Numbered from the stretch's first letter, positions 1 to 10,474 are shown. The stretch is DNA of 64,000 nt from Actinomadura sp. WMMA1423 (GCF_006547145.1 NZ_CP041244.1:6324001-6388000), one strand, 5' to 3'. Translations and numbers: made by a program. Notes: generated from the sequence alone by a model not told the origin.

Positions 1-187
1 CACGGTCGTCCTCGAAGGGCATCTGGCCGACGAGCCCGACGAGCGGGACGTCCCGGGCGGACACGGGGATCCGGACACCGGGCAGGGGCGGCGTCCCGTC
101 CCGCCGCCCCGCGAGGACTCCGGACGCACCGAGAACCGGGGCGGCGCCATCTACGTCCTGCGGGACGAGACCGACCCGGACGACTAG
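1..187 (+). CDS. C-terminal tail of a truncated protein, family not determinable
   Basis: Open reading frame entering from the left edge in frame 2 and stopping at TAG (185-187); about 61 residues are visible. The tail is rich in Asp, Glu, Gly, Pro and Arg with no hydrophobic segment and ends IYVLRDETDPDD, so it looks like a disordered cytoplasmic C-terminus. Third codon positions are almost all G or C, which supports real coding. In many actinomycetes a DUF6350 membrane protein lies just upstream of purN, and this could be its tail, but nothing visible here proves that. Confidence 0.55.
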   Translation, partial: TVVLEGHLADEPDERDVPGGHGDPDTGQGRRPVPPPREDSGRTENRGGAIYVLRDETDPDD

Positions 188-254
188 ACCGACGCGGCGG
201 CCGCGCCCCTCAGCGTGCTGGAGGCTCGGCGCGCTCGGCTCTCAGGGCGGGCGG

Positions 255-728
255 TCAGAGCAGGTCGCCGTACTTGTCCATGCTCCCGGCGGGCAGGTCG
301 AGCTTCTTCTCGATCTTGGGGTAGTACTCCTCGCGGCACGCCTGCTTGTCGGCGGTGGTGTTGGAGGCGCTGACGCAGCTCTGGTAGCCGCTCAGCTCCG
401 TCCACAGGAACGCCGTGAGGGAGACCGACAGCAGCGAGAACACCAGCCCGACCGACCCGAGCACGATGCCCGGGACGGCGCCGGGGGCGGCGGCGTGCGT
501 GCGGCGCGCGTTGCGGCGGGCCTTGATCCCGACGACGAGCGCGGCGACGCCGAGCACCAGGCCGAGCGGGTAGAAGAAGAACGCGGTGAGCAGGGCGATG
601 CCGCCGAGCCACAGGGCCCGCCAGCCGGTGCCCCGCCCGCCCTGTCGCGGCCCCGCGGGCGGCTGCCCCGCCGGCCGCCCGTCCGGGCGGTCCTCGGGCT
701 GGGCCGGATGGTCCGGCTGGTCGCTCAC
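255..728 (-). CDS. DUF4190-like small membrane protein
   Basis: 157 residues from a GTG start with a GGAGG ribosome site 8 nt upstream; the longer open frame upstream has no such site. Residues 1-35 are Pro/Gln/Asp/Gly-rich and cytosolic. They are followed by two hydrophobic segments, one around ALLTAFFFYPLGLVLGVAALV and a second around PGIVLGSVGLVFSLLSVSLTAF, separated by a short basic KARRNARR loop. The layout of a Pro-rich N-terminus, two membrane helices and an Arg loop matches DUF4190-type proteins of actinomycetes, whose function is unknown. The short extracytoplasmic tail has two Cys (CVSASNTTADKQAC) that could form a disulfide. It is transcribed away from purN. Confidence 0.75.
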   Translation of the reverse strand: MSDQPDHPAQPEDRPDGRPAGQPPAGPRQGGRGTGWRALWLGGIALLTAFFFYPLGLVLGVAALVVGIKARRNARRTHAAAPGAVPGIVLGSVGLVFSLLSVSLTAFLWTELSGYQSCVSASNTTADKQACREEYYPKIEKKLDLPAGSMDKYGDLL

Positions 729-890
729 GTTCTCGTCCTCCTGGCCCGTGCGCATTTCGCTTCCATACCTTCGGTGGTGCGGTCCGGGGTTCGTGCTGTC
801 CGGCTGTCGGGTTCGTGCGGTCTGGGGTGAGGCCGCGCCGAGGCCGCCCGATAGGCTTCGTGGTGTCCCAGCACCGTCCACCGGGGAGTC

Positions 891-1667
891 ATGGTGTCCG
901 CCCGGCTCGTCGTCCTCGTCTCCGGAGCGGGGACCAACCTACAAGCGCTGCTCGACGCGTGCGCGGATCCAGCCTACGGGGCGAAAGTGGTGGCCGTGGG
1001 GGCGGACCGCCCCGATATCGGGGGAACCGAGCGCGCCGAACGGGCGGGTGTGCCCACTTTCACCCTCAGCATCCCGGATTTCGCGTCCCGCGACGACTGG
1101 GACGCGGCTCTCGCCGAGACGGTCGGCGAGTACGAGCCCGACCTCGTCGTGTCGGCCGGGTTCATGAAGATCCTCGGCCCGCACTTCCTCTCGCGCTTCG
1201 GCGGCCGGACGGTCAACACCCACCCCGCCCTCCTGCCGTCGTTCCCCGGAGCGCACGCCGTCCGGGACGCCCTGGCGTACGGGGTGAAGGTCACGGGCTG
1301 TACGGTTCACTTCGTCGACGAAGGCGTGGACACCGGACCCGTCATCGCCCAGGAGACCGTCCCCGTGGGCTGGCATGACGACGAAGACTCCCTGCACGAG
1401 CGGATCAAGCAGGTGGAGCGCCGCCTCCTCGTCGACGTCGTCGGACGGCTGGCCCGCGACGGGTGGACCGCGCGGGGCAGGCGGGTCTCGATGAAGTGCG
1501 TCACCTGCGGGGACTCGACCGACGACGGATCCTCCGCGACCGCTTCGTCCGCCACCGCTTCGTCCGCCACCGCTTCGTCCGTCGCCGCTTCGTCCGGCGG
1601 CGGTTCGTCTGTCAGGGGTTCGTCCGATCAAGAGGGGAGCTCGGCCGGTGAGTCGGGTGGCGATTAA
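891..1667 (+). CDS. purN: Phosphoribosylglycinamide formyltransferase, with low-complexity tail
   Basis: Transfers a formyl group from 10-formyl-THF to GAR, the third step of purine synthesis, in the cytosol. The phosphate-binding SGAGTNLQ (11-18), the catalytic Asn109 and His111 in [12 protein letters not shown], and Asp147 in the DEGVDTGP loop are all present. The enzyme normally ends near residue 205. This protein continues for about 50 Ser/Ala/Gly-rich residues encoded by six 15-bp repeats (1536-1625). A CVTC pair sits just before the tail. Its stop overlaps the purH start by 20 bp, so the two are translationally coupled. Function is secure; the tail is unexplained. Confidence 0.95.
   Translation: MVSARLVVLVSGAGTNLQALLDACADPAYGAKVVAVGADRPDIGGTERAERAGVPTFTLSIPDFASRDDWDAALAETVGEYEPDLVVSAGFMKILGPHFLSRFGGRTVNTHPALLPSFPGAHAVRDALAYGVKVTGCTVHFVDEGVDTGPVIAQETVPVGWHDDEDSLHERIKQVERRLLVDVVGRLARDGWTARGRRVSMKCVTCGDSTDDGSSATASSATASSATASSVAASSGGGSSVRGSSDQEGSSAGESGGD
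1536..1625 (+). repeat. Six 15-bp tandem repeats in the purN 3' end
   Basis: Six consecutive 15-bp units, each ending TTCGTCC or TTCGTCT. Units 2 and 3 are identical, and the last two (1596-1625) are the most divergent. They are read in frame as Ser/Ala/Gly-rich peptide at the end of purN and finish about 20 bp before the purH start codon. Confidence 0.9.
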
Positions 1668-3213
1668 GCGCGCGCTGATCAGTGTGTACGACAAGTCCGG
1701 GCTGGAGGAGCTGGCCCGCGGCCTGCACGAGGCGGGAGTGGAGATCGTCTCGACCGGGTCCACGGCGGGCCGGATCTCCGCCGCCGGCGTCCCGGTGATG
1801 AGGGTGGAGAAGCTCACCGGGTTCCCCGAGTGCCTGGACGGGCGGGTCAAGACCCTGCACCCGAAGGTGCACGCGGGCCTGCTCGCCGACCGGCGCAAGG
1901 AGGACCACCTCCAGCAGCTCGACGACCTGGCCGTCGAGCCGTTCGACCTCGTGATCGCGAACCTGTACCCGTTCGCCGACACGGTCGAGTCGGGCGCGGG
2001 GCCTGACGAGTGCGTCGAGCAGATCGACATCGGCGGCCCCACGATGGTCCGCGCCGCCGCGAAGAACCACGCGAGCGTCTCCGTCGTGGTGGACCCGTCC
2101 GCCTACGGAACGGTCCTGGACGCCGTGAAGGCCGGCGGCTTCACCCTGGACGAGCGCCGCCGCCTGGCCGCGCGGGCGTTCGCGCACACCGCGTCCTACG
2201 ACGTGGCGGTGGCCTCCTGGTTCGCGAGCTCCTACGCGCCCGACGAGACCGCCGCCGAGACCCGGTGGCCGGACTTCCTCGGCGCCACCTGGGAGCGCTC
2301 GAACACCCTGCGGTACGGCGAGAACCCGCACCAGCGGGCGGCCCTGTACCGCTCGCCGGGCGAGGCGGGCCTCGCCGGGGCCGAGCAGCTCTACGGCAAG
2401 GAGATGTCCTACAACAACTACGTCGACACCGACGCCGCGCGCCGCGCCGCCTACGACTTCTCCGAGCCGTGCGTCGCGATCATCAAGCACGCCAACCCGT
2501 GCGGCATCGCGGTCGGCGCGGGCATCGCCGAGGCGCACCGCAAGGCGCACGCCTGCGACCCGGTCTCGGCGTACGGCGGGGTGATCGCCGCGAACCGGCC
2601 GGTCACCGCGGACATGGCCCGCCAGGTCACCGAGAGCTTCGCCGAGGTCGTCGTCGCCCCGTCCTTCGAGGACGAGGCCGTGGCCGTCCTGAAGGACCGG
2701 TTCAAGAACATCCGCCTGCTGGTCTGCCCGGACGCCCCGGCGGGCGCCACCGAGTACCGGCGCATCGACGGCGGTGTGCTGCTCCAGGGCGTCGACCGCG
2801 TGGACGCGGGCGGCGACGACCCGTCCGACTGGGAGCTGAAGACCGGCGCCGCCGCCGACGAGGCGACCCTGCGCGACCTCGCCTTCGCGTGGCGGGCCAT
2901 CCGCTCGGTGAAGTCCAACGCGATCCTGCTGGCCGCGGACGGCGCCACCGTCGGCGTCGGCATGGGCCAGGTCAACCGGGTCGACTCCGCCAAGCTCGCC
3001 GTCGCGCGGGCCGGGCAGGAGCGGGCCGCCTCGTCCGTGGGCGCGTCCGACGCGTTCTTCCCGTTCCCGGACGGCCTGGAAGTGCTGGCCGAGGCGGGCG
3101 TCCGCGCGATCGTCGAGCCCGGCGGGTCCGTCAACGACGACAAGGTGATCGCCGCGGCGGAGAAGGCGGGCGTCACCCTCTACTTCACCGGCGTCAGGCA
3201 CTTCTTCCACTGA
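1648..3213 (+). CDS. purH: Bifunctional AICAR formyltransferase / IMP cyclohydrolase
   Basis: 521 residues, the usual length. It catalyses the last two steps of purine synthesis, from AICAR to FAICAR to IMP. The N-terminal methylglyoxal-synthase-like cyclohydrolase domain has STGSTAGRI and [16 protein letters not shown]. The transformylase domain has [11 protein letters not shown] and the catalytic Lys280-His281 in IIKHANPCG. The GTG start at 1648 has a GAGGGGAG ribosome site inside the purN tail; the 20-bp overlap implies coupled translation. A perfect hairpin follows the stop (3227-3260). Confidence 0.97.
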   Translation: MSRVAIKRALISVYDKSGLEELARGLHEAGVEIVSTGSTAGRISAAGVPVMRVEKLTGFPECLDGRVKTLHPKVHAGLLADRRKEDHLQQLDDLAVEPFDLVIANLYPFADTVESGAGPDECVEQIDIGGPTMVRAAAKNHASVSVVVDPSAYGTVLDAVKAGGFTLDERRRLAARAFAHTASYDVAVASWFASSYAPDETAAETRWPDFLGATWERSNTLRYGENPHQRAALYRSPGEAGLAGAEQLYGKEMSYNNYVDTDAARRAAYDFSEPCVAIIKHANPCGIAVGAGIAEAHRKAHACDPVSAYGGVIAANRPVTADMARQVTESFAEVVVAPSFEDEAVAVLKDRFKNIRLLVCPDAPAGATEYRRIDGGVLLQGVDRVDAGGDDPSDWELKTGAAADEATLRDLAFAWRAIRSVKSNAILLAADGATVGVGMGQVNRVDSAKLAVARAGQERAASSVGASDAFFPFPDGLEVLAEAGVRAIVEPGGSVNDDKVIAAAEKAGVTLYFTGVRHFFH

Positions 3214-3226
3214 CGGCTTCCCGGCG

Positions 3227-3260
3227 CCGCGGGAAGGCCGCGTCCACGGCCTTCCCGCGG
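3227..3260 (+). terminator. purH terminator hairpin
   Basis: Perfect 14-bp inverted repeat (CCGCGGGAAGGCCG and its complement) with a 6-nt loop, 13 bp after the purH stop. There is no U tract, as is usual for high-GC actinomycete terminators. Confidence 0.75.
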
Positions 3261-3501
3261 TACGTCAGCGGCGCCCCTCGCGCGGACCCCGGGCGCATGG
3301 CGCGGCCGAGGAAAGGACCAGCACCCGGTCAAGAACGCGTTGACCGGCGGATCAGGCCCCGAACGCTCCCCTAGCGTGAGTGCTGACGAGAGCGGCTCCC
3401 GCATTCCGGGGGCCGCGGCCGGAACGTCCCAGGTAACTCGACTCCGACGAACGGGTCCCCCCGGCCGCGCCCCGCCGCCGCGGGCCGTCCAAGGAGGGGC
3501 C

Positions 3502-4128
3502 ATGAGCGTCGAGGTGCTCCCGCTGGCCATCACGATGATGGCGGGGCCCCAGATCATGTCCGCGATCATCCTGGTGACCACCCCGCATCCCGTGCGGGCG
3601 TCGCTGGCGTTCCTCGGCGGCGTGGCCGTCTCGGTGATCGTGGGGATCGCGATCGCGCGGGGCGTCTTCGCGCTGGTCGGCAGCAACGTGTCGATCGGCA
3701 AGGCGTCCGACGACAGTTCGATCGGAAAGATCGTCCAGTACGTGCTGATCGCGTTACTGCTGGCCGCGATCCTGCGCAACTACGTGAAACGGGCCACGAT
3801 CGAGCCGCCCAAGTGGCTCGGGTCGCTGATGAGCGCCGGTCCCCGCCTGGCCTTCAAGACCGGGCTGCTGCTGATCATTCTGATGCCCTCGGACATCCTC
3901 ATCATGCTGACCGTGGGGGCCAACCTGGAACAGCACAAGGAGGGCGTGGGCGGGGCGGCCGTGTTCGTCGGGGCCACCCTCCTGGTCGCGGCGCTGCCGC
4001 TGCTCGCCCTGCTGCTGTTCCACCGGCGCGCGCAACGCGCGATGCCGCGCGCCCGGGAGTGGATGACCCACAACAGCTGGATCGTCAACATCCTCTGCTG
4101 CCTGATCTTCATCGCGATCATCCACTGA
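3502..4128 (+). CDS. GAP/SfLAP-family polytopic membrane protein
   Basis: 208 residues from an ATG preceded by AAGGAGG; longer upstream readings are rejected because they have no ribosome site. About six hydrophobic segments are separated by short loops: residues 5-28, 32-55, 75-92, 110-135, 145-170 and 190-207. The pattern TTPHPVRASLAFLGG followed by two helices, a KLPKWL-like loop (IEPPKWLGSLMSAGP) and a GLLLIILMPSDI segment is typical of the GAP (Sap, sulfolipid-1-addressing) family. In mycobacteria that family helps move glycolipids to the cell surface. The substrate here is unknown. The gene stands alone between two intergenic stretches. Confidence 0.8.
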   Translation: MSVEVLPLAITMMAGPQIMSAIILVTTPHPVRASLAFLGGVAVSVIVGIAIARGVFALVGSNVSIGKASDDSSIGKIVQYVLIALLLAAILRNYVKRATIEPPKWLGSLMSAGPRLAFKTGLLLIILMPSDILIMLTVGANLEQHKEGVGGAAVFVGATLLVAALPLLALLLFHRRAQRAMPRAREWMTHNSWIVNILCCLIFIAIIH

Positions 4129-4275
4129 CGGCGACTCCCGTTCCGCGCTGTCCGTTTGTGACCTATTTCGCACTGTGGGACCGCACACCGCCGCCGGGCG
4201 GGTAGCCTCGGGCCTGCCGCGCCCCCCTCTGCCCCTCCCTTGACCCCGGCGCGGGTGTTCCGTGTTGGAGGCGGG

Positions 4276-4452
4276 ATGGATTCCCTGATGGCCCTCATGC
4301 TCGGCGTCGTCTACCAGGCCGATTCGCTGCTGATGGAGTCCCGGCAGGTGATCGGGCTGGTCGCGGCGCTCCTCGCCGCGGTGCTCGCCGCCCGGGCCGG
4401 ATGGCACGGCACCGACCGCCTGATGGGCTGGCGCCAGCGCCCCGAGGACTGA
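4276..4452 (+). CDS. Small membrane protein, unknown function
   Basis: 58 residues; ATG at 4276 has TTGGAGG 5 nt upstream, which decides the start over an upstream in-frame ATG at 4240. One hydrophobic helix (about residues 20-37, QVIGLVAALLAAVLAARAGW) follows a Met-rich amphipathic N-terminus and is followed by a basic tail GWRQRPED. No family recognised. Coding is supported by the ribosome site and by G/C third positions. Confidence 0.55.
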   Translation: MDSLMALMLGVVYQADSLLMESRQVIGLVAALLAAVLAARAGWHGTDRLMGWRQRPED

Positions 4453-4496
4453 GCGGCCCACCGGGGAGCCGGGCATCGAGGACGTACCGGCCCGGA

Positions 4497-5090
4497 TCAG
4501 CGCAGCCTCGCACGCAGGGCCCGCTTGGCGGCCGGCCATTCGTCGTCCGTCATCGCGTAGGCGGCGGTGTCGCGGATCGAGCCGTCCGCGCGGATCCGGT
4601 GCTTGCGCAGGACCCCCTCGAACGACGCCCCGAGCCGCTCGATCGCCGCACGTGAACGCTCGTTGCGGACGTGCGTGTGCCAGCCGACCCGGATCGCCCC
4701 CAGGTCGTCGAACGCGCGGCTCATCAGGAGCAGCTTCGCCTCAGTGTTGAGGCCCGTCCGGTGCCATCGCGTCCCGAGCCAGGTGTGGCCGATGCACACG
4801 CCGCGGTGGGACGGGGAGATCTCGTAGTACGACGTCATCCCGGCGATCTCGCCGGTGACCGCGTCGATCTGGACCCAGGGCAGGCTCAGCCCCCGCGCGC
4901 AGGCCGTCAGCGCCGTGTCGACGAGGGTGCGCATGTCCGCGGCGGTCGCCGGCTGCCGCTCGTTCATCCACGTCCACAGCTCCGGGTCCTTGGACGCCTC
5001 GAACAGGCCCTTGACATGCTCGGCGGACAGCGGCTCCAGCCGCACGTAACGCCCGGTCAGGACGGGACGCTCGAACCATTCGTCGCTCAT
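4497..5090 (-). CDS. GNAT-family N-acetyltransferase (RimJ/RimL-like)
   Basis: 197 residues. The N-terminus ([26 protein letters not shown]) and the motif-A region ([34 protein letters not shown]) are characteristic of the RimJ/RimL branch that acetylates N-termini of ribosomal proteins or small amines using acetyl-CoA. The substrate cannot be told. Conserved late features are the [25 protein letters not shown] stretch and the [13 protein letters not shown] end. The ATG at 5090 has no ribosome site, but a TAACGT hexamer lies 7 nt upstream, so the mRNA is probably leaderless. It is divergent from folD. Confidence 0.85.
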   Translation of the reverse strand: MSDEWFERPVLTGRYVRLEPLSAEHVKGLFEASKDPELWTWMNERQPATAADMRTLVDTALTACARGLSLPWVQIDAVTGEIAGMTSYYEISPSHRGVCIGHTWLGTRWHRTGLNTEAKLLLMSRAFDDLGAIRVGWHTHVRNERSRAAIERLGASFEGVLRKHRIRADGSIRDTAAYAMTDDEWPAAKRALRARLR

Positions 5091-5097
5091 GTGGAGC

Positions 5098-5103
5098 ACG
5101 TTA
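5098..5103 (-). promoter_or_regulatory. Leaderless -10 hexamer of the acetyltransferase gene
   Basis: TAACGT on the minus strand, 7 nt before the ATG, with no Shine-Dalgarno sequence. Transcription would start at or next to the start codon. No clear -35 box is seen. Confidence 0.45.
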
Positions 5104-5183
5104 GGAGCCCGGTGGCGGCCTCCGGCAGAGCCACTTGGCGCCGTTATCCGCAAGCCACTCGGCCCGGCGCCGCCGGTTAGCAT

Positions 5184-5270
5184 GGACGTCTACGCGACTG
5201 GCGCGGTCAAGGTGGATCACCACCGGGGAGCGAACGACAGTCCGGACACCGCGCGCCTGGGTGGACGGGA
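5184..5270 (+). promoter_or_regulatory. ZTP (pfl motif) riboswitch leader of folD
   Basis: The leader carries the conserved blocks of the pfl/ZTP aptamer in order: GCGACTGGCG at 5194-5203, a GTGG...CCAC hairpin, CACCGGGGAGCG at 5221-5232, a variable linker, and the 3' block CCG-CGCCTGGG-CGG at 5249-5268. This RNA class senses ZTP/ZMP, which accumulates when 10-formyl-THF runs low and AICAR is not consumed, and it commonly controls folD, purH and glyA. Downstream G/C-rich stems (about 5290-5317) could be the expression platform before the folD ribosome site. A TAGCAT -10-like box lies at 5178-5183. The call rests on motif recognition by eye; no structure was computed. Confidence 0.85.
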
Positions 5271-5334
5271 CCCCTTCCGGCCGGGCACTTGGGCCCGAAG
5301 CCCGGTCCGGGCCGGCACCCACGCGGAGGAACGT

Positions 5335-6195
5335 ATGACGGCACAGATTCTGGACGGCAAGGCCACGGCCGCCGAGATCCGCTCGAACCTCAAGGTCCGC
5401 GTCGAGGCGCTCCGCGACCGCGGGGTCTCGGTCGGGCTCGGCACCGTCCTGGTCGGCGACGACCCCGGCAGCCACTCCTACGTGAACATGAAGCACCGCG
5501 ACTGCGCCGAGGTCGGCATCGAGAGCATCCGCCGCGACCTGCCCGCCACCGCGTCCCAGGACGAGGTGGAGCGCGCCGTCGCCGAGCTGAACGCCGACCC
5601 CGCCTGCACCGGCTACATCGTCCAGCTCCCTCTCCCGAAGGGCCTGGACGAGCAGCGCGTGCTGGAGCGCATCGACCCCGGCAAGGACGCCGACGGCCTG
5701 CACCCGACCAACCTCGGCCGGCTCGTCCTGATGCAGCCGGGCCCGCTGCCGTGCACGCCGAAGGGCATCGTCGAGCTGCTCCGCCGCTTCGACGTCCCGC
5801 TGCGGGGCGCCGAGGTCGCGGTCGTCGGCCGCGGCATCACCGTCGGACGGTCCCTCGGCCTGCTGCTGACCCGCCGCACCGAGAACGCGACCGTCACCCT
5901 GTGCCACACCGCCACCCGCGACCTCGCCGAGCACACCCGCAGGGCCGACATCGTCGTCGCCGCGGCCGGCGTGCCCGGCCTGATCACCGGCGACATGGTC
6001 AAGCCGGGCGCCGCCGTCCTCGACGTGGGCGTCTCCCGGGTGGACGGCAAGCTCGCGGGCGACGTCGCCGCCGACGTCCGCGACGTGGCCGGCTGGGTCG
6101 CGCCCAACCCCGGCGGCGTGGGCCCGATGACCCGCGCGATGCTGCTCGCGAACGTCGTCGAGGCCGCCGAGGCCGCCGAGCGGCGGTCCGCCTGA
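5335..6195 (+). CDS. folD: Methylene-THF dehydrogenase / methenyl-THF cyclohydrolase
   Basis: 286 residues; interconverts 5,10-methylene-THF and 10-formyl-THF with NADP. The ATG has GCGGAGG upstream. Visible hallmarks are the catalytic Lys53 in YVNMKHRDC, the LPLPKGLDE and [10 protein letters not shown] stretch, the nucleotide-binding [14 protein letters not shown] and the C-terminal [12 protein letters not shown]. It supplies formyl-THF to PurN and PurH encoded just upstream. A ZTP riboswitch leader links its expression to purine/folate status, and a 15-bp perfect hairpin follows. Confidence 0.97.
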   Translation: MTAQILDGKATAAEIRSNLKVRVEALRDRGVSVGLGTVLVGDDPGSHSYVNMKHRDCAEVGIESIRRDLPATASQDEVERAVAELNADPACTGYIVQLPLPKGLDEQRVLERIDPGKDADGLHPTNLGRLVLMQPGPLPCTPKGIVELLRRFDVPLRGAEVAVVGRGITVGRSLGLLLTRRTENATVTLCHTATRDLAEHTRRADIVVAAAGVPGLITGDMVKPGAAVLDVGVSRVDGKLAGDVAADVRDVAGWVAPNPGGVGPMTRAMLLANVVEAAEAAERRSA

Positions 6196-6220
6196 CCGGG
6201 CGCCCCCGAGACGGCACGCT

Positions 6221-6257
6221 GCGGGGGCCGCCACCAGCACCAGGTGGCGGCCCCCGC
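6221..6257 (+). terminator. folD terminator hairpin
   Basis: Perfect 15-bp inverted repeat (GCGGGGGCCGCCACC and its complement) around a 7-nt loop, 25 bp after the folD stop. Confidence 0.75.
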
Positions 6258-6358
6258 CCGCGTAGCCCTGGGCCGCGCCGTCACATACGCGGCCGTACGG
6301 GGGGCTCAGCGATCGCCCTCTGGTTTGCGCTGCCGTGAGGGCGACCGCAGGTCTCACA

Positions 6359-7093
6359 TCAGCTGGCCCTCCGTCCCGCGGCCGTGCTGTGCGCCGGACG
6401 GCCCGGACCGTGGCCGTGGCCGGTCGTTCCCGGCCGGCGCGTCTCGGTGGTGGTGCCGCGCACCCCGGGGACGCGCCCGTCCATCGGCGGACGGCCCTGC
6501 TGGGGGACGTGCACCGGTGGCAGCGGTCGGACGAGGCCCATCGCGATGACCTCGTTGGCGAGCCGAGTGCGCCGGTTGGCGCCCTCGGGGATCCGGAACT
6601 TCTGATAGAGGCGCAGCAGATGCTGCTTGACCGCGGCCTCGGTGACGACCAGCTCGCCGGCGATGTCGCGTGCGGTGGCCGGAGCCACGAACGCCTCGTC
6701 GGACAGGGCGGGCCGGCACAGCGAGGTCAGCACGTCGACCTCGCGGCGGGTGAGCTCGGGCGCGACGGCGCGCCGCAGCTCGACGTCCGGGTCGACCTCC
6801 TCACGGGGGATGCCCCCCAACCGGCAGCGCGCCGTGCCGAAGCTCACGACGTCACCGTCCTCCAGTACACGGCGAGCGATCGGCCGGCCGTTGACGCGCG
6901 TCCCGTTGCGGGACAGGCCCATGTCCACCACGTAGACGTACGGGCCACGTCGGACGATCTCTGCGTGCAAACGGGACACACTCGGGTCGTCGAGGCGGAT
7001 GTCCACTCCTCTCCCTCTCCCGACCGTCGTCACGTCGGGGCGCAGCGGCATCACCAGCCCGCTGTCCTCGATCCGCATGAACGGCCCCTCCAC
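6359..7093 (-). CDS. FHA-domain protein with LuxR-like HTH
   Basis: Up to 244 residues from a GTG at 7093; an ATG five codons in (7078) also has a GGAGGGG site. An FHA domain fills residues about 1-100 (VGRGRGVDIRLDDPSVSRLHAEIV, then SRNGTRVNGRPI); it binds phosphothreonine peptides. A helix-turn-helix region follows (ELTRREVDVLTSLC and TARDIAGELVVTEAAVKQHLLRLYQKF), resembling LuxR/GerE output domains. The last 50 residues are Pro/Gly/Arg-rich. This architecture suggests a regulator that reads Ser/Thr kinase activity; a kinase is encoded at 37.7 kb, but no link is shown. Neighbours give no operon. Confidence 0.8.
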   Translation of the reverse strand: MEGPFMRIEDSGLVMPLRPDVTTVGRGRGVDIRLDDPSVSRLHAEIVRRGPYVYVVDMGLSRNGTRVNGRPIARRVLEDGDVVSFGTARCRLGGIPREEVDPDVELRRAVAPELTRREVDVLTSLCRPALSDEAFVAPATARDIAGELVVTEAAVKQHLLRLYQKFRIPEGANRRTRLANEVIAMGLVRPLPPVHVPQQGRPPMDGRVPGVRGTTTETRRPGTTGHGHGPGRPAHSTAAGRRAS

Positions 7094-7307
7094 GGCAGTC
7101 CTCCCAGCTAGTTAGCGACCCCTGTCTGCCGGGTTACCCGGGCGCCGTACCCTCACACCCTCCTACTGGCGAGTAGGACCGATGGCGCAAGGGATTGCGG
7201 CCTCTCGGCCGTCACCTTGAGCACATAGGTCCCATCCGCATTCCGGCGGGGGCGGCGAGGCGGACCGCCCGGGTGCGCGCGATGTCGTGCCGGGACCCGA
7301 TTGCCTA

Positions 7308-7313
7308 TACCGT
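7308..7313 (+). promoter_or_regulatory. Leaderless -10 hexamer of the DUF3017 gene
   Basis: TACCGT 7 nt before the ATG at 7321 and no ribosome site, the same arrangement as seven other genes in the window. Confidence 0.4.
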
Positions 7314-7320
7314 GAGGGCC

Positions 7321-7761
7321 ATGAGCACCCAGGTGCATCGGCGCAGGCGCAAGGCGCCGCGTCGCAGGGGCGCCGCCCCGCACTGGCTCGCGCGGCTGCC
7401 CTACCTCCTCGTGCTCAGCGGCGTCGGCGCGGGGCTCACCCTGTGCGCCTTCAACTACTTCCGCAAGGGCTCGGGCCTCATGGCCGCCGCGCTGCTCATC
7501 GGCGCGCTCGCCCGGCTCCTGCTGCCCGAGTCCCAGCTCGGCCCGCTCGCCGTCCGCAGCCGCTCGGTCGACTGCTGGACGCTCGTGATCCTCGGCGAGA
7601 TGGTCGCGTTCGTCTCGCTGAGCGTCCCGCCGATGAACAAGACCGGGCTCGTCCTCGCCGGCGCGTTCGGCGTGCTGATCGCGCTGACGATGCTGGTGCG
7701 CGGTGTGAGGCTTCTCATCGCCGGGCGCTCGACCCGGACGGGTGACGGGCCACCGGGCTAG
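7321..7761 (+). CDS. DUF3017 membrane protein
   Basis: 146 residues from ATG 7321. A basic N-terminus (HRRRRKAPRRRG) precedes three to four hydrophobic segments. The sequence GSGLMAAALLIGALARLLLPESQLGPLAVRSRSVD is the signature of DUF3017, an actinobacterial family that usually sits just after folD. Here the FHA regulator has been placed between the two. Function is unknown. Confidence 0.85.
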   Translation: MSTQVHRRRRKAPRRRGAAPHWLARLPYLLVLSGVGAGLTLCAFNYFRKGSGLMAAALLIGALARLLLPESQLGPLAVRSRSVDCWTLVILGEMVAFVSLSVPPMNKTGLVLAGAFGVLIALTMLVRGVRLLIAGRSTRTGDGPPG

Positions 7762-7899
7762 GGCGTCCGCGCAGGTGGGGCCGAGAGCGGGGGTCGCCGG
7801 GGCAAGGCCAGGTCTAGACCTCATGACCGCCTCGGCTAGCCTTGTCGGTTGAGCCTTACAAGGACTGCTGGCCAGGTGTAGGAAAGGGACAGCAACAGC

Positions 7900-9117
7900 A
7901 TGCCCAAGATCAAAGTAGCGGGCCCGGTCGTCGAACTCGACGGCGACGAAATGACGCGGATCATCTGGAAATTCATCAAGGACCAGTTGATCCTGCCCTA
8001 CCTCGATGTGGACCTGAAGTACTACGACCTGGGGATCGAGCACCGTGACGCCACGGACGACCAGGTCACCGTCGACGCCGCCAACGCCATCCTCGAGCAC
8101 GGCGTCGGTGTCAAGTGCGCGACCATCACCCCCGACGAGGCGCGCGTCGAGGAGTTCGGCCTGAAGAAGATGTGGCGGTCCCCGAACGGGACGATCCGCA
8201 ACATCCTGGGCGGCGTGATCTTCCGCGAGCCGATCGTTGTCTCCAACATCCCCCGCCTGGTCCCCGGTTGGACGAAGCCGATCATCATCGGCCGCCACGC
8301 CCACGGCGACCAGTACAAGGCCACCGACTTCGTCGTCCCCGGCCCCGGCAAGGTGACGATCACCTACACCCCCGAGAACGAGGGTGAGCCGATGGAGTTC
8401 GAGATCGCGAACTTCCCCGGCGGCGGCGTCGCGATGGGCATGTACAACTTCGACGACTCGATCCGCGACTTCGCCCGGACGAGCATGCGGTACGCGCTGA
8501 GCCGCGAGATGCCGCTGTACATGTCCACGAAGAACACGATCCTCAAGGCCTACGACGGCCGGTTCAAGGACCTGTTCCAGGAGATCTACGAGTCGGAGTT
8601 CAAGGCCGACTTCGAGTCCAAGGGCCTCACCTACGAGCACCGGCTCATCGACGACATGGTCGCCGCGGCGCTCAAGTGGGAGGGCGGGTTCGTCTGGGCC
8701 GCCAAGAACTACGACGGCGACGTCCAGTCCGACACCCTCGCGCAGGGCTTCGGCTCCCTCGGCCTCATGACCTCCGTCCTCATGACCCCCGACGGCAGGA
8801 CCGTCGAGGCGGAGGCCGCGCACGGCACGGTGACCCGGCACTACCGGCAGCACCAGCAGGGCAAGCCGACCTCCACCAACCCCATCGCGTCGATCTTCGC
8901 CTGGACGCGCGGGCTGGAGCACCGCGGCAAGCTCGACGGCCAGCCCGAGGTCATCGACTTCGCCCGCAAGCTGGAGCAGGTCTGCATCGAGACCGTCGAG
9001 AGCGGCCAGATGACCAAGGACCTGGCGCTGCTCGTCGGCGGGGAGACCCCCTGGCTGACCACGCAGGGCTTCCTGGAGGCGCTCGACACCAACCTCCAGA
9101 AGAAGATCAACGCCTGA
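7900..9117 (+). CDS. icd: NADP-dependent isocitrate dehydrogenase
   Basis: 405 residues; oxidises isocitrate to 2-oxoglutarate and CO2 in the TCA cycle, making NADPH. The sequence ([75 protein letters not shown]) belongs to the homodimeric eukaryote-type subfamily (IDH1/IDH2-like), not the E. coli Icd type. The ribosome site AGGAAAGGG is about 12 nt from the ATG. A possible promoter upstream reads TAGACC-16-TAGCCT (7815-7842). A UUCG-loop hairpin follows, then mdh. Confidence 0.95.
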   Translation: MPKIKVAGPVVELDGDEMTRIIWKFIKDQLILPYLDVDLKYYDLGIEHRDATDDQVTVDAANAILEHGVGVKCATITPDEARVEEFGLKKMWRSPNGTIRNILGGVIFREPIVVSNIPRLVPGWTKPIIIGRHAHGDQYKATDFVVPGPGKVTITYTPENEGEPMEFEIANFPGGGVAMGMYNFDDSIRDFARTSMRYALSREMPLYMSTKNTILKAYDGRFKDLFQEIYESEFKADFESKGLTYEHRLIDDMVAAALKWEGGFVWAAKNYDGDVQSDTLAQGFGSLGLMTSVLMTPDGRTVEAEAAHGTVTRHYRQHQQGKPTSTNPIASIFAWTRGLEHRGKLDGQPEVIDFARKLEQVCIETVESGQMTKDLALLVGGETPWLTTQGFLEALDTNLQKKINA

Positions 9118-9166
9118 TCGGGCTCTCGCGGTGGGCGGGTCGAAGCCCGCCGCACGCGGGCCGGGG

Positions 9167-9192
9167 GCCGTTCCGGATTCGTCCGGAGCGGC
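9167..9192 (+). terminator. Hairpin with UUCG loop after icd
   Basis: 11-bp stem (one G-U pair) closed by a TTCG tetraloop, 50 bp after the icd stop. The rest of the 341-bp gap to mdh holds no gene; I see only a possible TAGCCT box at about 9323. Confidence 0.65.
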
Positions 9193-9311
9193 CTTCGGCG
9201 TTCTCCGGGTGCTCGTCCTCCCTGGGAGACTTACGGCTTTTCGGGGCGGTCTTCCGCCTGTTCGGAGTCCGGGTGGAATGCCGGGAGGTGTACCTGGACG
9301 GTCGCGGGTAG

Positions 9312-10448
<1,137 letters not shown>

Positions 10449-10474
10449 CCCGCCCCGACTGACCCGCTCCACGA

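Noticed and set aside
1612-3210. A 532-codon open frame antisense to purH
   Set aside because: High GC leaves long open frames opposite real genes; the plus frame encodes a complete PurH, while the antisense product is Arg/Val/Gly-rich with no domain or ribosome site. The same holds for the long antisense frames over icd, the TPR gene, the M20 gene and others.
3340-3377. TTGACC...TAGCGT promoter before the GAP-family gene
   Set aside because: The spacing is 26 bp, too long for a normal sigma-70-type promoter.
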